DNA of 64,000 nucleotides from an uncultured Acidimicrobiales bacterium (GTDB taxonomy: Bacteria; Actinomycetota; Acidimicrobiia; Acidimicrobiales; SZUA-35). The position numbers and the translations under genes were made by a program. Below the pieces are notes generated by a model. The model was not told the DNA's origin. It did not search any database and was given only the letters and a program-made list of their open reading frames with translations. The stretch covers positions 124,001 to 188,000 of the forward strand of contig CALKZY010000028.1 in NCBI GenBank assembly GCA_938002965.1, in the 5' to 3' direction. Positions 16,426 to 23,767 of the stretch are shown in pieces (position 1 is the first letter of the stretch; the number at the start of each line of letters is the position of its first letter).

Positions 16426-16983
16426 ATGAAATTCACAGAGACCAACTGTGCCGGAGCCTGGATCATCGACCTAGAACCAATCGGCGACGACCGCGGCTTC
16501 TTCTCCCGCACCTTCTGCCGGGACGAGTTTCGGGCCCACGGCATGAAAGACATGACCGCCCAGTGCAACATGTCGTTCAATCACAAAGCCGGGACGCTGC
16601 GGGGCATGCACTATCAGCTCCCTCCAGCCAGCGAGACCAAGCTGGTGCGCTGCACCCGAGGCGCGGTGTACGACCAGATCGTTGATCTACGACCGGGTTC
16701 GCCCACCTACCTTCAGTCGGTCGGGTTTGAGTTGACTGCCGACAATCGCCGGGCCCTGTACGTGCCCGATCTGTTCGCCCATGGGTTCCTGACACTGACT
16801 GACGACGCCGAGGTCATGTACCAGGTCACCGAGTTCTATACGCCGGGCTTCGAACGGGGCATTCGCTACGACGATCCAACCCTGGGCTTGGACTGGCCGC
16901 ACGACATCAACGTGATCTCGGACAAAGACGCCAACTGGCCTGACTTCGACCCTGTCTACCCCCTCTACCCGCCAGCCGACTGA
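16426..16983 (+). CDS. dTDP-4-dehydrorhamnose 3,5-epimerase-like (RmlC-family) cupin
   Basis: 185 residues. The RmlC cupin signatures are present: DDRGFFSRTFCRDEF, TLRGMHYQ with the catalytic-type His 62, TKLVRCTRGAVYDQIVDLRP, YVPDLFAHGFLTL and MYQVTEFYTP with Tyr 132. These match the base and acid positions of known RmlC enzymes. It would catalyse epimerisation of a 4-keto nucleotide sugar. It follows the SDR gene by 17 bp and converges on the racemase-family gene. No rmlA, rmlB or rmlD is present, so rhamnose itself is not assured. Confidence 0.85.
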   Translation: MKFTETNCAGAWIIDLEPIGDDRGFFSRTFCRDEFRAHGMKDMTAQCNMSFNHKAGTLRGMHYQLPPASETKLVRCTRGAVYDQIVDLRPGSPTYLQSVGFELTADNRRALYVPDLFAHGFLTLTDDAEVMYQVTEFYTPGFERGIRYDDPTLGLDWPHDINVISDKDANWPDFDPVYPLYPPAD

Positions 16984-17032
16984 CAGCTGGTCAGGCCCTC
17001 TTCGCTACGTCGGCGATCAGAAGGCAGGGGCC

Positions 17033-18100
17033 CTATGGTTCGACGTTGTAGGTGAATCCGGTGCCGGGACGTTCGGGAATCACCAACTGACCGTCGACCA
17101 TCTCCATCGACTCGTTGTAGAGAGGGGCGAACCAGTCAACGTGTTCCACCAGGTCACAGGCGGCAATCGACCCGGCCATCGTCAGACTCAACTCGGTGAA
17201 GAAATGGCTCGACACCCCAACGTTGTTGGCGGCACACAACGCCGCTGCCTTTCGAAACTCACTGAAGCCGCCGATGCGTTGCAGGTCCGGCATGAACACA
17301 TCGACCGCCCCAGCATCGAGCATCTCCCGGCATCCGAAGCGGGTGTACTCGGTTTCCCCTGATGCAATCGGCGTGGCGATGGCATGGCGCACGCGTGCAT
17401 GTCCAGCGCGATCGTAGGTAGCCACCGGCTCCTCAAGCCACTGAAGGTTGTAGGCGTCTAGTCGACGGCCAAGCCTGATTGCTTCAGCCGGCCGTAAGCC
17501 CTGGTTGACATCGGCAAGAAGCTTGACGTCGTTGCCGATGACCTGTCGTACTGCCGCCACCCGAGCTTCGTCGATAGCTGAATCGGGGCTGCCGACCCGA
17601 ATCTTCATGGCTCGGAACCCGGCTTCGGCGAACGCCGCCGCCTCGCTCTTGAGTTCATCGATCGAGGCTGAGAGCCACAGACCTGAGCTGGCGTAGACGT
17701 CAACCCGGTCCCGACAGGCGCCGAATAGCTGGTAGAGCGGCGTGTCGAGGGCCCGACCGACCGCATCCCAACAAGCCATGTCCAAGGTGGACAGGGCAGC
17801 CACGGTTACTCCGGCGTGACCGGTGGGGTTGATGGCGGCCCACACGTCATGCCAGATGCCTTCGCTATAGCGAGGGTCTCGGCCGACAACAAAACTGTCG
17901 GCCAGCCCCCGGACCATCTCATCGAATGACGACAGCCGATCACCGTTGATAGTAAAAAGGTGGCTCTGGCCGCTTACGCCGTCTGCCGTGCGCACGGTAA
18001 CAACGAGGCAACCCACCGAACGAATAGCGTGAATGGCTGTGCCAATCGGTGTCGGCAACGGCACCTCGACTATGGCCGTCTCCACCGTCTCAACCCTCAT
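17033..18100 (-). CDS. Mandelate racemase/muconate lactonizing enzyme family protein
   Basis: 355 residues from ATG 18100, the start that gives the normal MRVETVETAIVEVPL N-terminus. The enolase-superfamily machinery is complete: Lys 166 in MKIRVG (K-x-R rather than K-x-K), metal ligands Asp 197 (LADVNQG), Glu 223 (WLEEP) and Glu 249 (SGETEYT), and a His 299/Asp 272 dyad (SSHFFTE, PDLQRIGG). It should abstract the alpha-proton of a carboxylate substrate for racemisation or dehydration. It is the last of four same-strand genes, 20 bp after the aldolase. The substrate is not readable. Confidence 0.88.
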   Translation of the reverse strand: MRVETVETAIVEVPLPTPIGTAIHAIRSVGCLVVTVRTADGVSGQSHLFTINGDRLSSFDEMVRGLADSFVVGRDPRYSEGIWHDVWAAINPTGHAGVTVAALSTLDMACWDAVGRALDTPLYQLFGACRDRVDVYASSGLWLSASIDELKSEAAAFAEAGFRAMKIRVGSPDSAIDEARVAAVRQVIGNDVKLLADVNQGLRPAEAIRLGRRLDAYNLQWLEEPVATYDRAGHARVRHAIATPIASGETEYTRFGCREMLDAGAVDVFMPDLQRIGGFSEFRKAAALCAANNVGVSSHFFTELSLTMAGSIAACDLVEHVDWFAPLYNESMEMVDGQLVIPERPGTGFTYNVEP

Positions 18101-18120
18101 CGCGCTACTCCTGGCCCCTG

Positions 18121-18903
18121 CTACTGACGGTAGGAGGGATCGTTCTGATCCAGCATGCGACACAGCGCAGGCCACTCATTCTTGCCTAGGGGGAAATGGT
18201 CGTACTGTCGCTTCGACAGCTCCCAGATGTCGGTCGGGCCTGAATTGAGTTCCAAACCAGTGGCGGACGCTGCCAGCAAAGCTCGGCACCCTCGGATCAA
18301 GTAGTGCATCACCATGAACGCCTCACCTGGAGTCTCCCCGACGGTGAGGAAACCGTGATTGCGCATGATCAGGGCCCGATTGCCTTCCATGTTTCTAGCC
18401 AGCCGCTCCCGCTCCTCAAGGGTGAGCGAGAGGCCTTCCCAGTCGTGATAGCCAATCTCGCCATAGAGCATGGACGTGTCTTGCACGATGTGTTGGAAGC
18501 CGTCAGCCAAAGCGGTCACCGCCAACGCGTCAGGGACGTGGGCGTGAAACACCACCTTCCACTTGGGGAAGTCATTGTGGATGGCAGAGTGAATGACAAA
18601 CCCGGCGGTGTTCACATCAGCTGGCCCTTCCAGCACCGTACCCTCAGCATCCACCTTGATAATGTTCGAGGCGGTCACCTCGTTGTACAGCAGACCGAAC
18701 TTGTTGAGAAAGAAGTCGTGATCGGATCCGGGGACCCGCATGGTGATGTGGTTCCACACTGTGTCGTCGTAGTTGAAATGGGCGGCCAGTCGGTACATGG
18801 CGGCCAGATCAACGCGGGCCTGCCATTCATCGCCGGTGAAGGACGCGTCATTGGCTGCTGAGAAGTCTTCAGCTACCACCTCGCGGGCTTGGGTGTCAGT
18901 CAT
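18121..18903 (-). CDS. Class II aldolase/adducin family protein
   Basis: 260 residues from ATG 18903. The zinc site is visible as HAH (His 120 and His 122 in VVFHAHVPDAL) and His 183 (RNHGFLTVGE). NHITMRVPG and FFLNKFGLLYNEV near residues 51-75 match the family's N-terminal segment. Members do retro-aldol cleavage or decarboxylation of hydroxy/keto acids, or are non-enzymatic adducin-like. Its start overlaps the HIBADH-like stop by 8 bp. In this operon a cleavage or decarboxylation step is the simplest reading. Confidence 0.88.
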   Translation of the reverse strand: MTDTQAREVVAEDFSAANDASFTGDEWQARVDLAAMYRLAAHFNYDDTVWNHITMRVPGSDHDFFLNKFGLLYNEVTASNIIKVDAEGTVLEGPADVNTAGFVIHSAIHNDFPKWKVVFHAHVPDALAVTALADGFQHIVQDTSMLYGEIGYHDWEGLSLTLEERERLARNMEGNRALIMRNHGFLTVGETPGEAFMVMHYLIRGCRALLAASATGLELNSGPTDIWELSKRQYDHFPLGKNEWPALCRMLDQNDPSYRQ

Positions 18904-19864
18904 CGTTCACTCCTAATTGTCGAGGGGCGGTTTGGCCGCCAGCGGTTTGTTGGCCAGCCGTTTGTTCACTGGCGGTTTGTTCACTGAAGACGAGATCGTT
19001 GCGTTGTTCAAGTAGTTGCATTGCCTGCACGTGGCCCACGTTCGGACCGAAGGCGTCTTCAGCCTGAGCGTACATGGTGGCGACATCGGCAATAAGAGGC
19101 AGGTCGGCCGAGACCGTTGACGCCAACTCGTGGGCCAACCGCATGTCCTTGGCCGCATGGCTGAGTGGGAACGAGGCATCGTAGGTTCCGGCCAGCAGTT
19201 CCGGCCCGTACACATCGGCCACATACGAGCCTCCAGCCGAGTTCTGGATCAGTTTGAGGAGCACCTCGCCATCCGCTCCCCCCTTAACTCCCAGCGTCAA
19301 GGCTTCGGTAAGAGCAACAGTTTGGGTGTAACACAGCGTTACTTGAGCGATCTTGGCCACGATGCCTGCAGTACGAGGCCCAACGTGGACCACATTGGTC
19401 GGCTCGCCGATTACCTCAAGCAGCGGTTGGACTGCGGCCACATCATCACGCTCACCGCCGACGTAGATCGACAGTGTTCCCGCCGCTGCGCCTTCAGGCC
19501 CGCCGGACACCGGTGCATCAAGCAAGCGAACACCGGCTGCATCGCAGGCTGCCCCAAGTCGACGGGCGGTCGGCACATCGTTGGTAGACAGCTCGACCCA
19601 AATCGCCCCCGGTGGCAGCGAGCCAAGCAGCGATCGGCCCACGGCCTCGACCTGACTTGGCCCCGGCAACGAGGTGAAGACCACGTCGGCACCGGTCGCC
19701 GCATCGCCGGGGTCTGCGCCCGCTATCGCCCCTTGAGCCACCAAGGCGGCGACTCGCTCGGTGTCTAGATCAACGACTGTGACGTGATGCCCGGCGGCCA
19801 AGAGATTGGCTGCTACGCCGCCACCGATGTTACCGAGGCCAATGACAGCGGTCTTGGTCGCCAT
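18896..19864 (-). CDS. 3-hydroxyisobutyrate dehydrogenase-like beta-hydroxyacid dehydrogenase
   Basis: 322 residues from ATG 19864. Cofactor motif VIGLGNIGGGVAANL (glycines 9, 11, 14), substrate signature DAPVSGGPEGA (about 117-127) and the catalytic lysine in GIVAKIAQV (Lys 171) identify the HIBADH/6PGDH-like family. The acidic residue after the second strand (VDLDTE) suggests NAD preference. The C-terminal tail after residue 293 is a pentapeptide repeat (SEQTA twice, then GQQTA and GGQTA) not normal for the family. The start overlaps the oxygenase stop by 1 bp and the stop overlaps the aldolase start by 8 bp. Confidence 0.9.
   Translation of the reverse strand: MATKTAVIGLGNIGGGVAANLLAAGHHVTVVDLDTERVAALVAQGAIAGADPGDAATGADVVFTSLPGPSQVEAVGRSLLGSLPPGAIWVELSTNDVPTARRLGAACDAAGVRLLDAPVSGGPEGAAAGTLSIYVGGERDDVAAVQPLLEVIGEPTNVVHVGPRTAGIVAKIAQVTLCYTQTVALTEALTLGVKGGADGEVLLKLIQNSAGGSYVADVYGPELLAGTYDASFPLSHAAKDMRLAHELASTVSADLPLIADVATMYAQAEDAFGPNVGHVQAMQLLEQRNDLVFSEQTASEQTAGQQTAGGQTAPRQLGVNDD
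18926..18985 (-). repeat. 15-bp minisatellite in the dehydrogenase C-terminus
   Basis: Four pentapeptide units of the form xxQTA are encoded by imperfect 15-bp tandem repeats (SEQTA, SEQTA, GQQTA, GGQTA). They extend the protein past its folded core and stay in frame. Confidence 0.7.
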
Positions 19865-20727
19865 CAGTCGGCCAGCCCGTCGACCAGGGCGGATGCCCGC
19901 TGAACATGTAGGTCGGTGGCCCGGCCGTAGTAGTTGATCGAATGGTGCGGCCGGTTCATGCGAATCGGGTCATAGACGTAGGTTGGAAGGGCGATGTAGC
20001 GGGTAGTGTCGCCGACGATCCTGGTGACGCGATGCAGCGAGAACCGCCCTTTGAACAGTTGAAGGTCGCCCGGTTTCAGATCGAGCTCTCGCACACCTTC
20101 ACGGCTGCCTTCAAGCACAGCTTGCACTCGTTCGTAATTCTCCTGACCTGGGGCCCGAATGTCAGGAACGTACTCGAACACTCCGCCTTGGTCGGCTTTC
20201 TGGACCAGGATCGAGACCGTGAACTCGTTGCCGTCAAAGTGCCAGGGAAAGTAGTGATCCGGCTCCATCACTCCGTAGGGATTGCAGCCAAGCGGATCCG
20301 CCCAGCGGTAGATGGGCCGGTCAACGCCGAGGCATTCCCACACGAAGTGGGTTAGCACGTCAGCGTCGTAGAGACGGTTGAGGGCCGAGTCGTACGGCAA
20401 CAGGTCAGAGTTGATAAAACCGCTGCGTCGATCCTGAAAGAACCGAATCGGATGGCCTTCAGGCAACGACAGATCATCGGGCGAGGCGTAGGGATTGTGG
20501 GCATCGGCGGCCCAGTGGGCCTGGTCGTGCAGCGACTTCGCTTCAGTCGCCATAGACGACAGAGCTTCAGGCCGCACAAAATCGGAGATTCGACAACAGC
20601 CAACGGCATCCATCTGCCGCCGGGTTTCGGCCACCAGTTCAGACCGAACCGGGCTTTCCAAACGGTGAATCGGGTAGGTATCGAGGTCGATCAGGTCCTC
20701 GACCACACTGGAACGGTGAAGCAGCAT
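19864..20727 (-). CDS. 2-oxoglutarate/Fe(II)-dependent oxygenase (HalD/BesD/ArpA-like)
   Basis: 287 residues from ATG 20727, chosen for the strong GAGGAGG before it. The facial triad is His 163 and Asp 165 (FPWHFDGNEF) and His 232 (FSLHRVTRIV), with an arginine at about 243 as a candidate 2OG ligand. Asp 165 is kept, so hydroxylation rather than halogenation is expected (halogenases replace it with Gly or Ala). The overall pattern recalls the HalD/BesD group acting on small amino-acid-like molecules. It is the first gene of the operon and divergent from a TetR regulator, so it probably begins the pathway. Confidence 0.78.
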   Translation of the reverse strand: MLLHRSSVVEDLIDLDTYPIHRLESPVRSELVAETRRQMDAVGCCRISDFVRPEALSSMATEAKSLHDQAHWAADAHNPYASPDDLSLPEGHPIRFFQDRRSGFINSDLLPYDSALNRLYDADVLTHFVWECLGVDRPIYRWADPLGCNPYGVMEPDHYFPWHFDGNEFTVSILVQKADQGGVFEYVPDIRAPGQENYERVQAVLEGSREGVRELDLKPGDLQLFKGRFSLHRVTRIVGDTTRYIALPTYVYDPIRMNRPHHSINYYGRATDLHVQRASALVDGLAD

Positions 20728-20768
20728 ATGCCCTCCTCGCTGGATACTTGTCTGCAAGAAACTGTACG

Positions 20769-20793
20769 ATCGTTCAGTTTTGGGTTGAACGAT
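20769..20793. promoter_or_regulatory. Palindromic operator, probably for the TetR regulator
   Basis: ATCGTTCA and TGAACGAT are perfect 8-bp arms around a 9-bp spacer, in the middle of the 120-bp gap between the divergent TetR and oxygenase genes. The position and symmetry are what a TetR dimer needs to repress both directions. Confidence 0.65.
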
Positions 20794-20847
20794 ATCGAAT
20801 TCGCCTGCAGATGTCCAGGTTTTCGAAGGGTGGCTACAGTTTCAACT

Positions 20848-21435
20848 ATGAGTGAGGCCCCGCGACGAGAAACCCCTGGCCACATTCTCGACGCCGCCGT
20901 TTCAGTCATCGTTCGGGACGGGATACGGGGAACCAGCCTGCGCTCGGTAGCAAAACAAGCCGACGTTTCGCTTGGCCTCTTGGGATATCACTTCGACGAC
21001 AAGCAGACCCTTTTACATCACGCGTTCAAGCGGGCAACCGACGTTCTCCTAGAGCGCTCGATGGCAGCCAGAGACACCGTCGCTGATGAGGCGGACCCAA
21101 CGGCACGCGTCGAAGCGTACGTTCGCGGTGCCTTCCACGAAGACTTCCTACACGCCGACTACCTGCACCTTCGCATCAGCCTGTGGGCCGCTTCACGAAC
21201 CGACTCAGATCTGGCGGCGATCGAACGAGACCTCTACCTCCGCTACGCCCAGCACATGTCAGCGACCATCGCTGAAGCCCACCCTCAAGCGTCCTCAAGC
21301 CAGGTTGAACATCGGACAACCGACGTAATTGTGGTGCAGAACGGCCTGTGGCTCAACTGGGCTCGCTACCAGGATCGCCCAGACCTGGAACGGGGCCTAC
21401 GGCTATGTGTTGCGCTCGCCCTCGACTCGAACTAG
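20848..21435 (+). CDS. TetR-family transcriptional regulator
   Basis: 195 residues from ATG 20848. The N-terminal DNA-binding domain spans about 10-57 with helix-turn-helix TSLRSVAKQADVSLGLLGYH and the FDDKQTLLHHAF helix typical of TetR. The rest is an all-helical ligand-binding domain (YLHLRISLWAASRTDSDLA). BetI-like TetR proteins sense small metabolites such as choline-related aldehydes, but the ligand here is unknown. It is divergent from the four-gene catabolic operon with an operator-like palindrome between, so it most likely represses that operon and itself. Confidence 0.9.
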   Translation: MSEAPRRETPGHILDAAVSVIVRDGIRGTSLRSVAKQADVSLGLLGYHFDDKQTLLHHAFKRATDVLLERSMAARDTVADEADPTARVEAYVRGAFHEDFLHADYLHLRISLWAASRTDSDLAAIERDLYLRYAQHMSATIAEAHPQASSSQVEHRTTDVIVVQNGLWLNWARYQDRPDLERGLRLCVALALDSN

Positions 21436-21520
21436 CCCAGGTCACAACCCGTTCCGTCGTCATCAGCGTCAAGACCATAGGGGTCGGATACTGACTAGCC
21501 GAAACGTCAGCTGACCCGAT

Positions 21521-22276
21521 CTAGCGCGGCAGCTGCCTCAGAGGCGACGAGGGCACCGGCCGTGAGCCAGGGCTCACCCAGCCGTTAGCCCGGCACCCGT
21601 TTAGACCCTTGGTTTGTTGCATCATGACCGGTGCCAACTCCCCCGCCCCCGGACAGCCAGGGTGGCCGGGAGGAAGAATGTAATGCCCCACCTCGTGATT
21701 GATCAGGTAGCGGCGATACGTCTCTAGATCGGCTGGCCAGTTCTCGATGGCCCCGAACCAACGCTCGATGTTGAGGGCCACCCACCCATTGGTCGCGCAG
21801 GAGAAGTAGCCGTTGGTTCGCAGGGGGCGACAAAGCTGATCGACTCGGTCAGGCGAAGCCACCGTGATGGTGAACTCGCCGCCGTCATCCACCAGACGAA
21901 AGCCAACCCCTTGACTCCGCCACGACCGTTCATCACTCAGCGTCTCAACCACAAAGGCAACGAGTTCATCTTGGCTAAGCCGATCAGTCAGCGTGGGGTC
22001 GGCTTCAACCGAAAACTCGACCATCGGTGACCCGGCAATGTCCAGGGTGTCAACCAAGCTGGTGGTGGTACTCGACGGCGCAACGGTAGCCCTCATGCTG
22101 GAAGTACTCGGAGTACTGGAAGTACTGGGAACGGTCGTTGGCGGCACCGTCGAGGACACAACGGACACAGTGCCCGTGTATGACAAGGTGTTGGCCGAGA
22201 CCCCGTCATGGGCAACGCACGAGACCAGTGAGAGCGCGACGACGCCCGACATCACCAGATTCGGCAACCGCAACAT
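21521..22276 (-). CDS. DUF3152 putative zinc-peptidase lipoprotein
   Basis: 251 residues. Residues 1-20 end in the lipobox LVSC (Cys 20), so it is likely a lipoprotein. A Ser/Thr/Pro-rich linker runs to about residue 75. The DUF3152 domain follows, with HEVGH at 194-198 and a further His at 205 (HYILPPGHPGCPG), a metzincin-like metal site; four cysteines may form disulfides. The family is actinobacterial and uncharacterised, with predicted metallopeptidase activity outside the membrane. Its neighbours are unrelated; it runs antiparallel to the TetR gene. Confidence 0.8.
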   Translation of the reverse strand: MLRLPNLVMSGVVALSLVSCVAHDGVSANTLSYTGTVSVVSSTVPPTTVPSTSSTPSTSSMRATVAPSSTTTSLVDTLDIAGSPMVEFSVEADPTLTDRLSQDELVAFVVETLSDERSWRSQGVGFRLVDDGGEFTITVASPDRVDQLCRPLRTNGYFSCATNGWVALNIERWFGAIENWPADLETYRRYLINHEVGHYILPPGHPGCPGAGELAPVMMQQTKGLNGCRANGWVSPGSRPVPSSPLRQLPR

Positions 22277-22356
22277 GAACCTCTTATCGACTTCGACCAG
22301 CTCACATCCAGATAAACGAACGTTCCGGTCCGAGGTGAACAGCTACGATCAGCCTG

Positions 22357-22884
22357 ATGGAGGGCTCTGAGCTTTCGGTTTCAATCGAGCCGCTGCGCTC
22401 GGGACACGCTGCCTTGCTGTTCGAGTTGTTGCGAGATGAGGCAATCTACGAGTTCCTCGACGAGCTGCGACCAGAGTCGGTCCAACAACTGGAGCAACGT
22501 CATGCCTTCATGTTGAACCCTGACTCGGCGCCACCGGACGAACGATGGTTGAACTGGCTTGTGGTCGCAAACTCGACGAGTTGGCAACCTCGCCGTCAGG
22601 TCGTGGGCACGGTACAAGCCACCATTCATCTCGACAAACGGCAGGTTGTCGTGGCCTACATCATCGCCCCCCACTATTGGGGGCGAGGGATTGCCACCCG
22701 TGCGGTGGAGCTAATGCTGGATGAACTAGTCAAAGACCACCCGGTCAAATCTGCTCAGGCCTACATCGACCCTGCCAACCGGCGGTCAATCGCCCTGGTT
22801 GAAAGGCTGGGCTTCGTTGTGTCCGAAGACTCTCCGGATCGCGACGGCAACGTCGTCTATGAGCGATCCGATCTGATCACTTGA
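22357..22884 (+). CDS. GNAT-family N-acetyltransferase
   Basis: 175 residues from ATG 22357. The acetyl-CoA site is visible as VVAYIIAPHYWGRGIATRAV (about 95-114), followed by AQAYIDPANRRSIALVERLG, the typical motif A and B order of RimJ-type GNAT enzymes. VEPLRSGHAAL-like sequence at the start (IEPLRSGHAALLFELL) fits too. The acceptor is unknown. It stands alone, 39 bp before the toxin-antitoxin region. Confidence 0.85.
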   Translation: MEGSELSVSIEPLRSGHAALLFELLRDEAIYEFLDELRPESVQQLEQRHAFMLNPDSAPPDERWLNWLVVANSTSWQPRRQVVGTVQATIHLDKRQVVVAYIIAPHYWGRGIATRAVELMLDELVKDHPVKSAQAYIDPANRRSIALVERLGFVVSEDSPDRDGNVVYERSDLIT

Positions 22885-22902
22885 GACTACATTCATTTTG
22901 AT

Positions 22903-22912
22903 TGTGATCACA
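22903..22912. promoter_or_regulatory. Palindrome upstream of the toxin-antitoxin pair
   Basis: TGTGATCACA is a perfect 10-bp palindrome, 26 bp before the antitoxin ATG, in a short AT-rich gap. Type II antitoxins usually autoregulate through such sites. Confidence 0.5.
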
Positions 22913-22938
22913 TTGCCTGTCCGATGTACGATGTGTCA

Positions 22939-23193
22939 ATGGAAGTCGGCATACGGGAACTGAAATCAAAGCTGTCCGAGTACCTGGGCCGAGTATCTGA
23001 CGGTGAAGAACTGGTTATCACTGACCGAGGGACACCGGTGGCGCGTGTCATCCCCTTCGCCGACACAACCCTTCAACGAGGTTTCGAAGAAGGGTGGGTC
23101 GAAGCGCCACGCCGACAAGGGCTGGCTCCATTTGTTCCGATGCGCGGGTCCGCAGCGGTCATGTCGGTACTCGATGACGATCGAGGCGCATGA
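22939..23193 (+). CDS. Phd/YefM-type antitoxin
   Basis: 84 residues from ATG 22939 (an upstream ATG at 22924 is in frame). VGIRELKSKLSEYLGRVSDG, then ELVITDRGTPVARVIPF, is the Phd/YefM DNA-binding and dimer fold. The C-terminal part should wrap the toxin. It overlaps the PIN-toxin start by 4 bp (ATGA), so the pair is coupled. The pairing of a Phd-type antitoxin with a VapC-type toxin is common in actinobacteria. Confidence 0.88.
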   Translation: MEVGIRELKSKLSEYLGRVSDGEELVITDRGTPVARVIPFADTTLQRGFEEGWVEAPRRQGLAPFVPMRGSAAVMSVLDDDRGA

Positions 23194-23594
23194 TGGCGCT
23201 CTACGTGGACTCGAGCGCCCTGCTCAAGCGTTACGTCGAAGAACACGACTCCGCAGTTGCCGTGCAAGCAATGGCAAGCGACCCTGTGCTGGTGACAAGT
23301 CGGCTCACCGAAGTCGAGATTCGCCGGAACCTCGCTCGACTACTCGCTGACGACGAGTACAGCAAGGCCCGAAGACAGCTGGCAGAAGATCTTGACGCGT
23401 TCGCTCTCGTTGCCCTCGATGCTCCCACCTGCTCTTCAGCGGCTCAGATTGCCGAACAAACGTTGTGTCGCTCACTCGACTCCCTCCACCTCGCCGCCGC
23501 TCAACGAGCCGGGCGACACACCACCGTTTTGACATTTGACCTCCGCCAAGCGCAGGCCGCTCGCCAACTCGGACTGACGGTAATCGGGACTTGA
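23190..23594 (+). CDS. VapC-like PIN-domain ribonuclease toxin
   Basis: 134 residues. All four acidic PIN residues are in place: Asp 7 (YVDSSALLK), Glu 41 (RLTEVEIRR), Asp 97 (SLDSLHLAAA) and Asp 117 (LTFDLRQAQAA). It is predicted to cleave RNA in a metal-dependent way and be neutralised by the coupled antitoxin. It looks intact. Confidence 0.9.
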   Translation: MMALYVDSSALLKRYVEEHDSAVAVQAMASDPVLVTSRLTEVEIRRNLARLLADDEYSKARRQLAEDLDAFALVALDAPTCSSAAQIAEQTLCRSLDSLHLAAAQRAGRHTTVLTFDLRQAQAARQLGLTVIGT

Positions 23595-23767
23595 CAGCCG
23601 GTGGCGGAGTAGCCCACGCTCCGCGACCGACAACGCTTGTGAACACACTGGTACAGTTCAGTCCGATGACGGGCAGAGTCAATTGGCCCGGGGCGTAGAG
23701 GGCGCCGACTCAACTCGAGGGCGCACGGCGTGAGCCGGGCAAAAGCGCGGAAAGTAGCACTAGCACA

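Noticed and set aside
19864..20727. Amino-acid halogenase
   Set aside because: The Asp of the His-x-Asp motif is present; non-haem Fe halogenases need Gly or Ala there.
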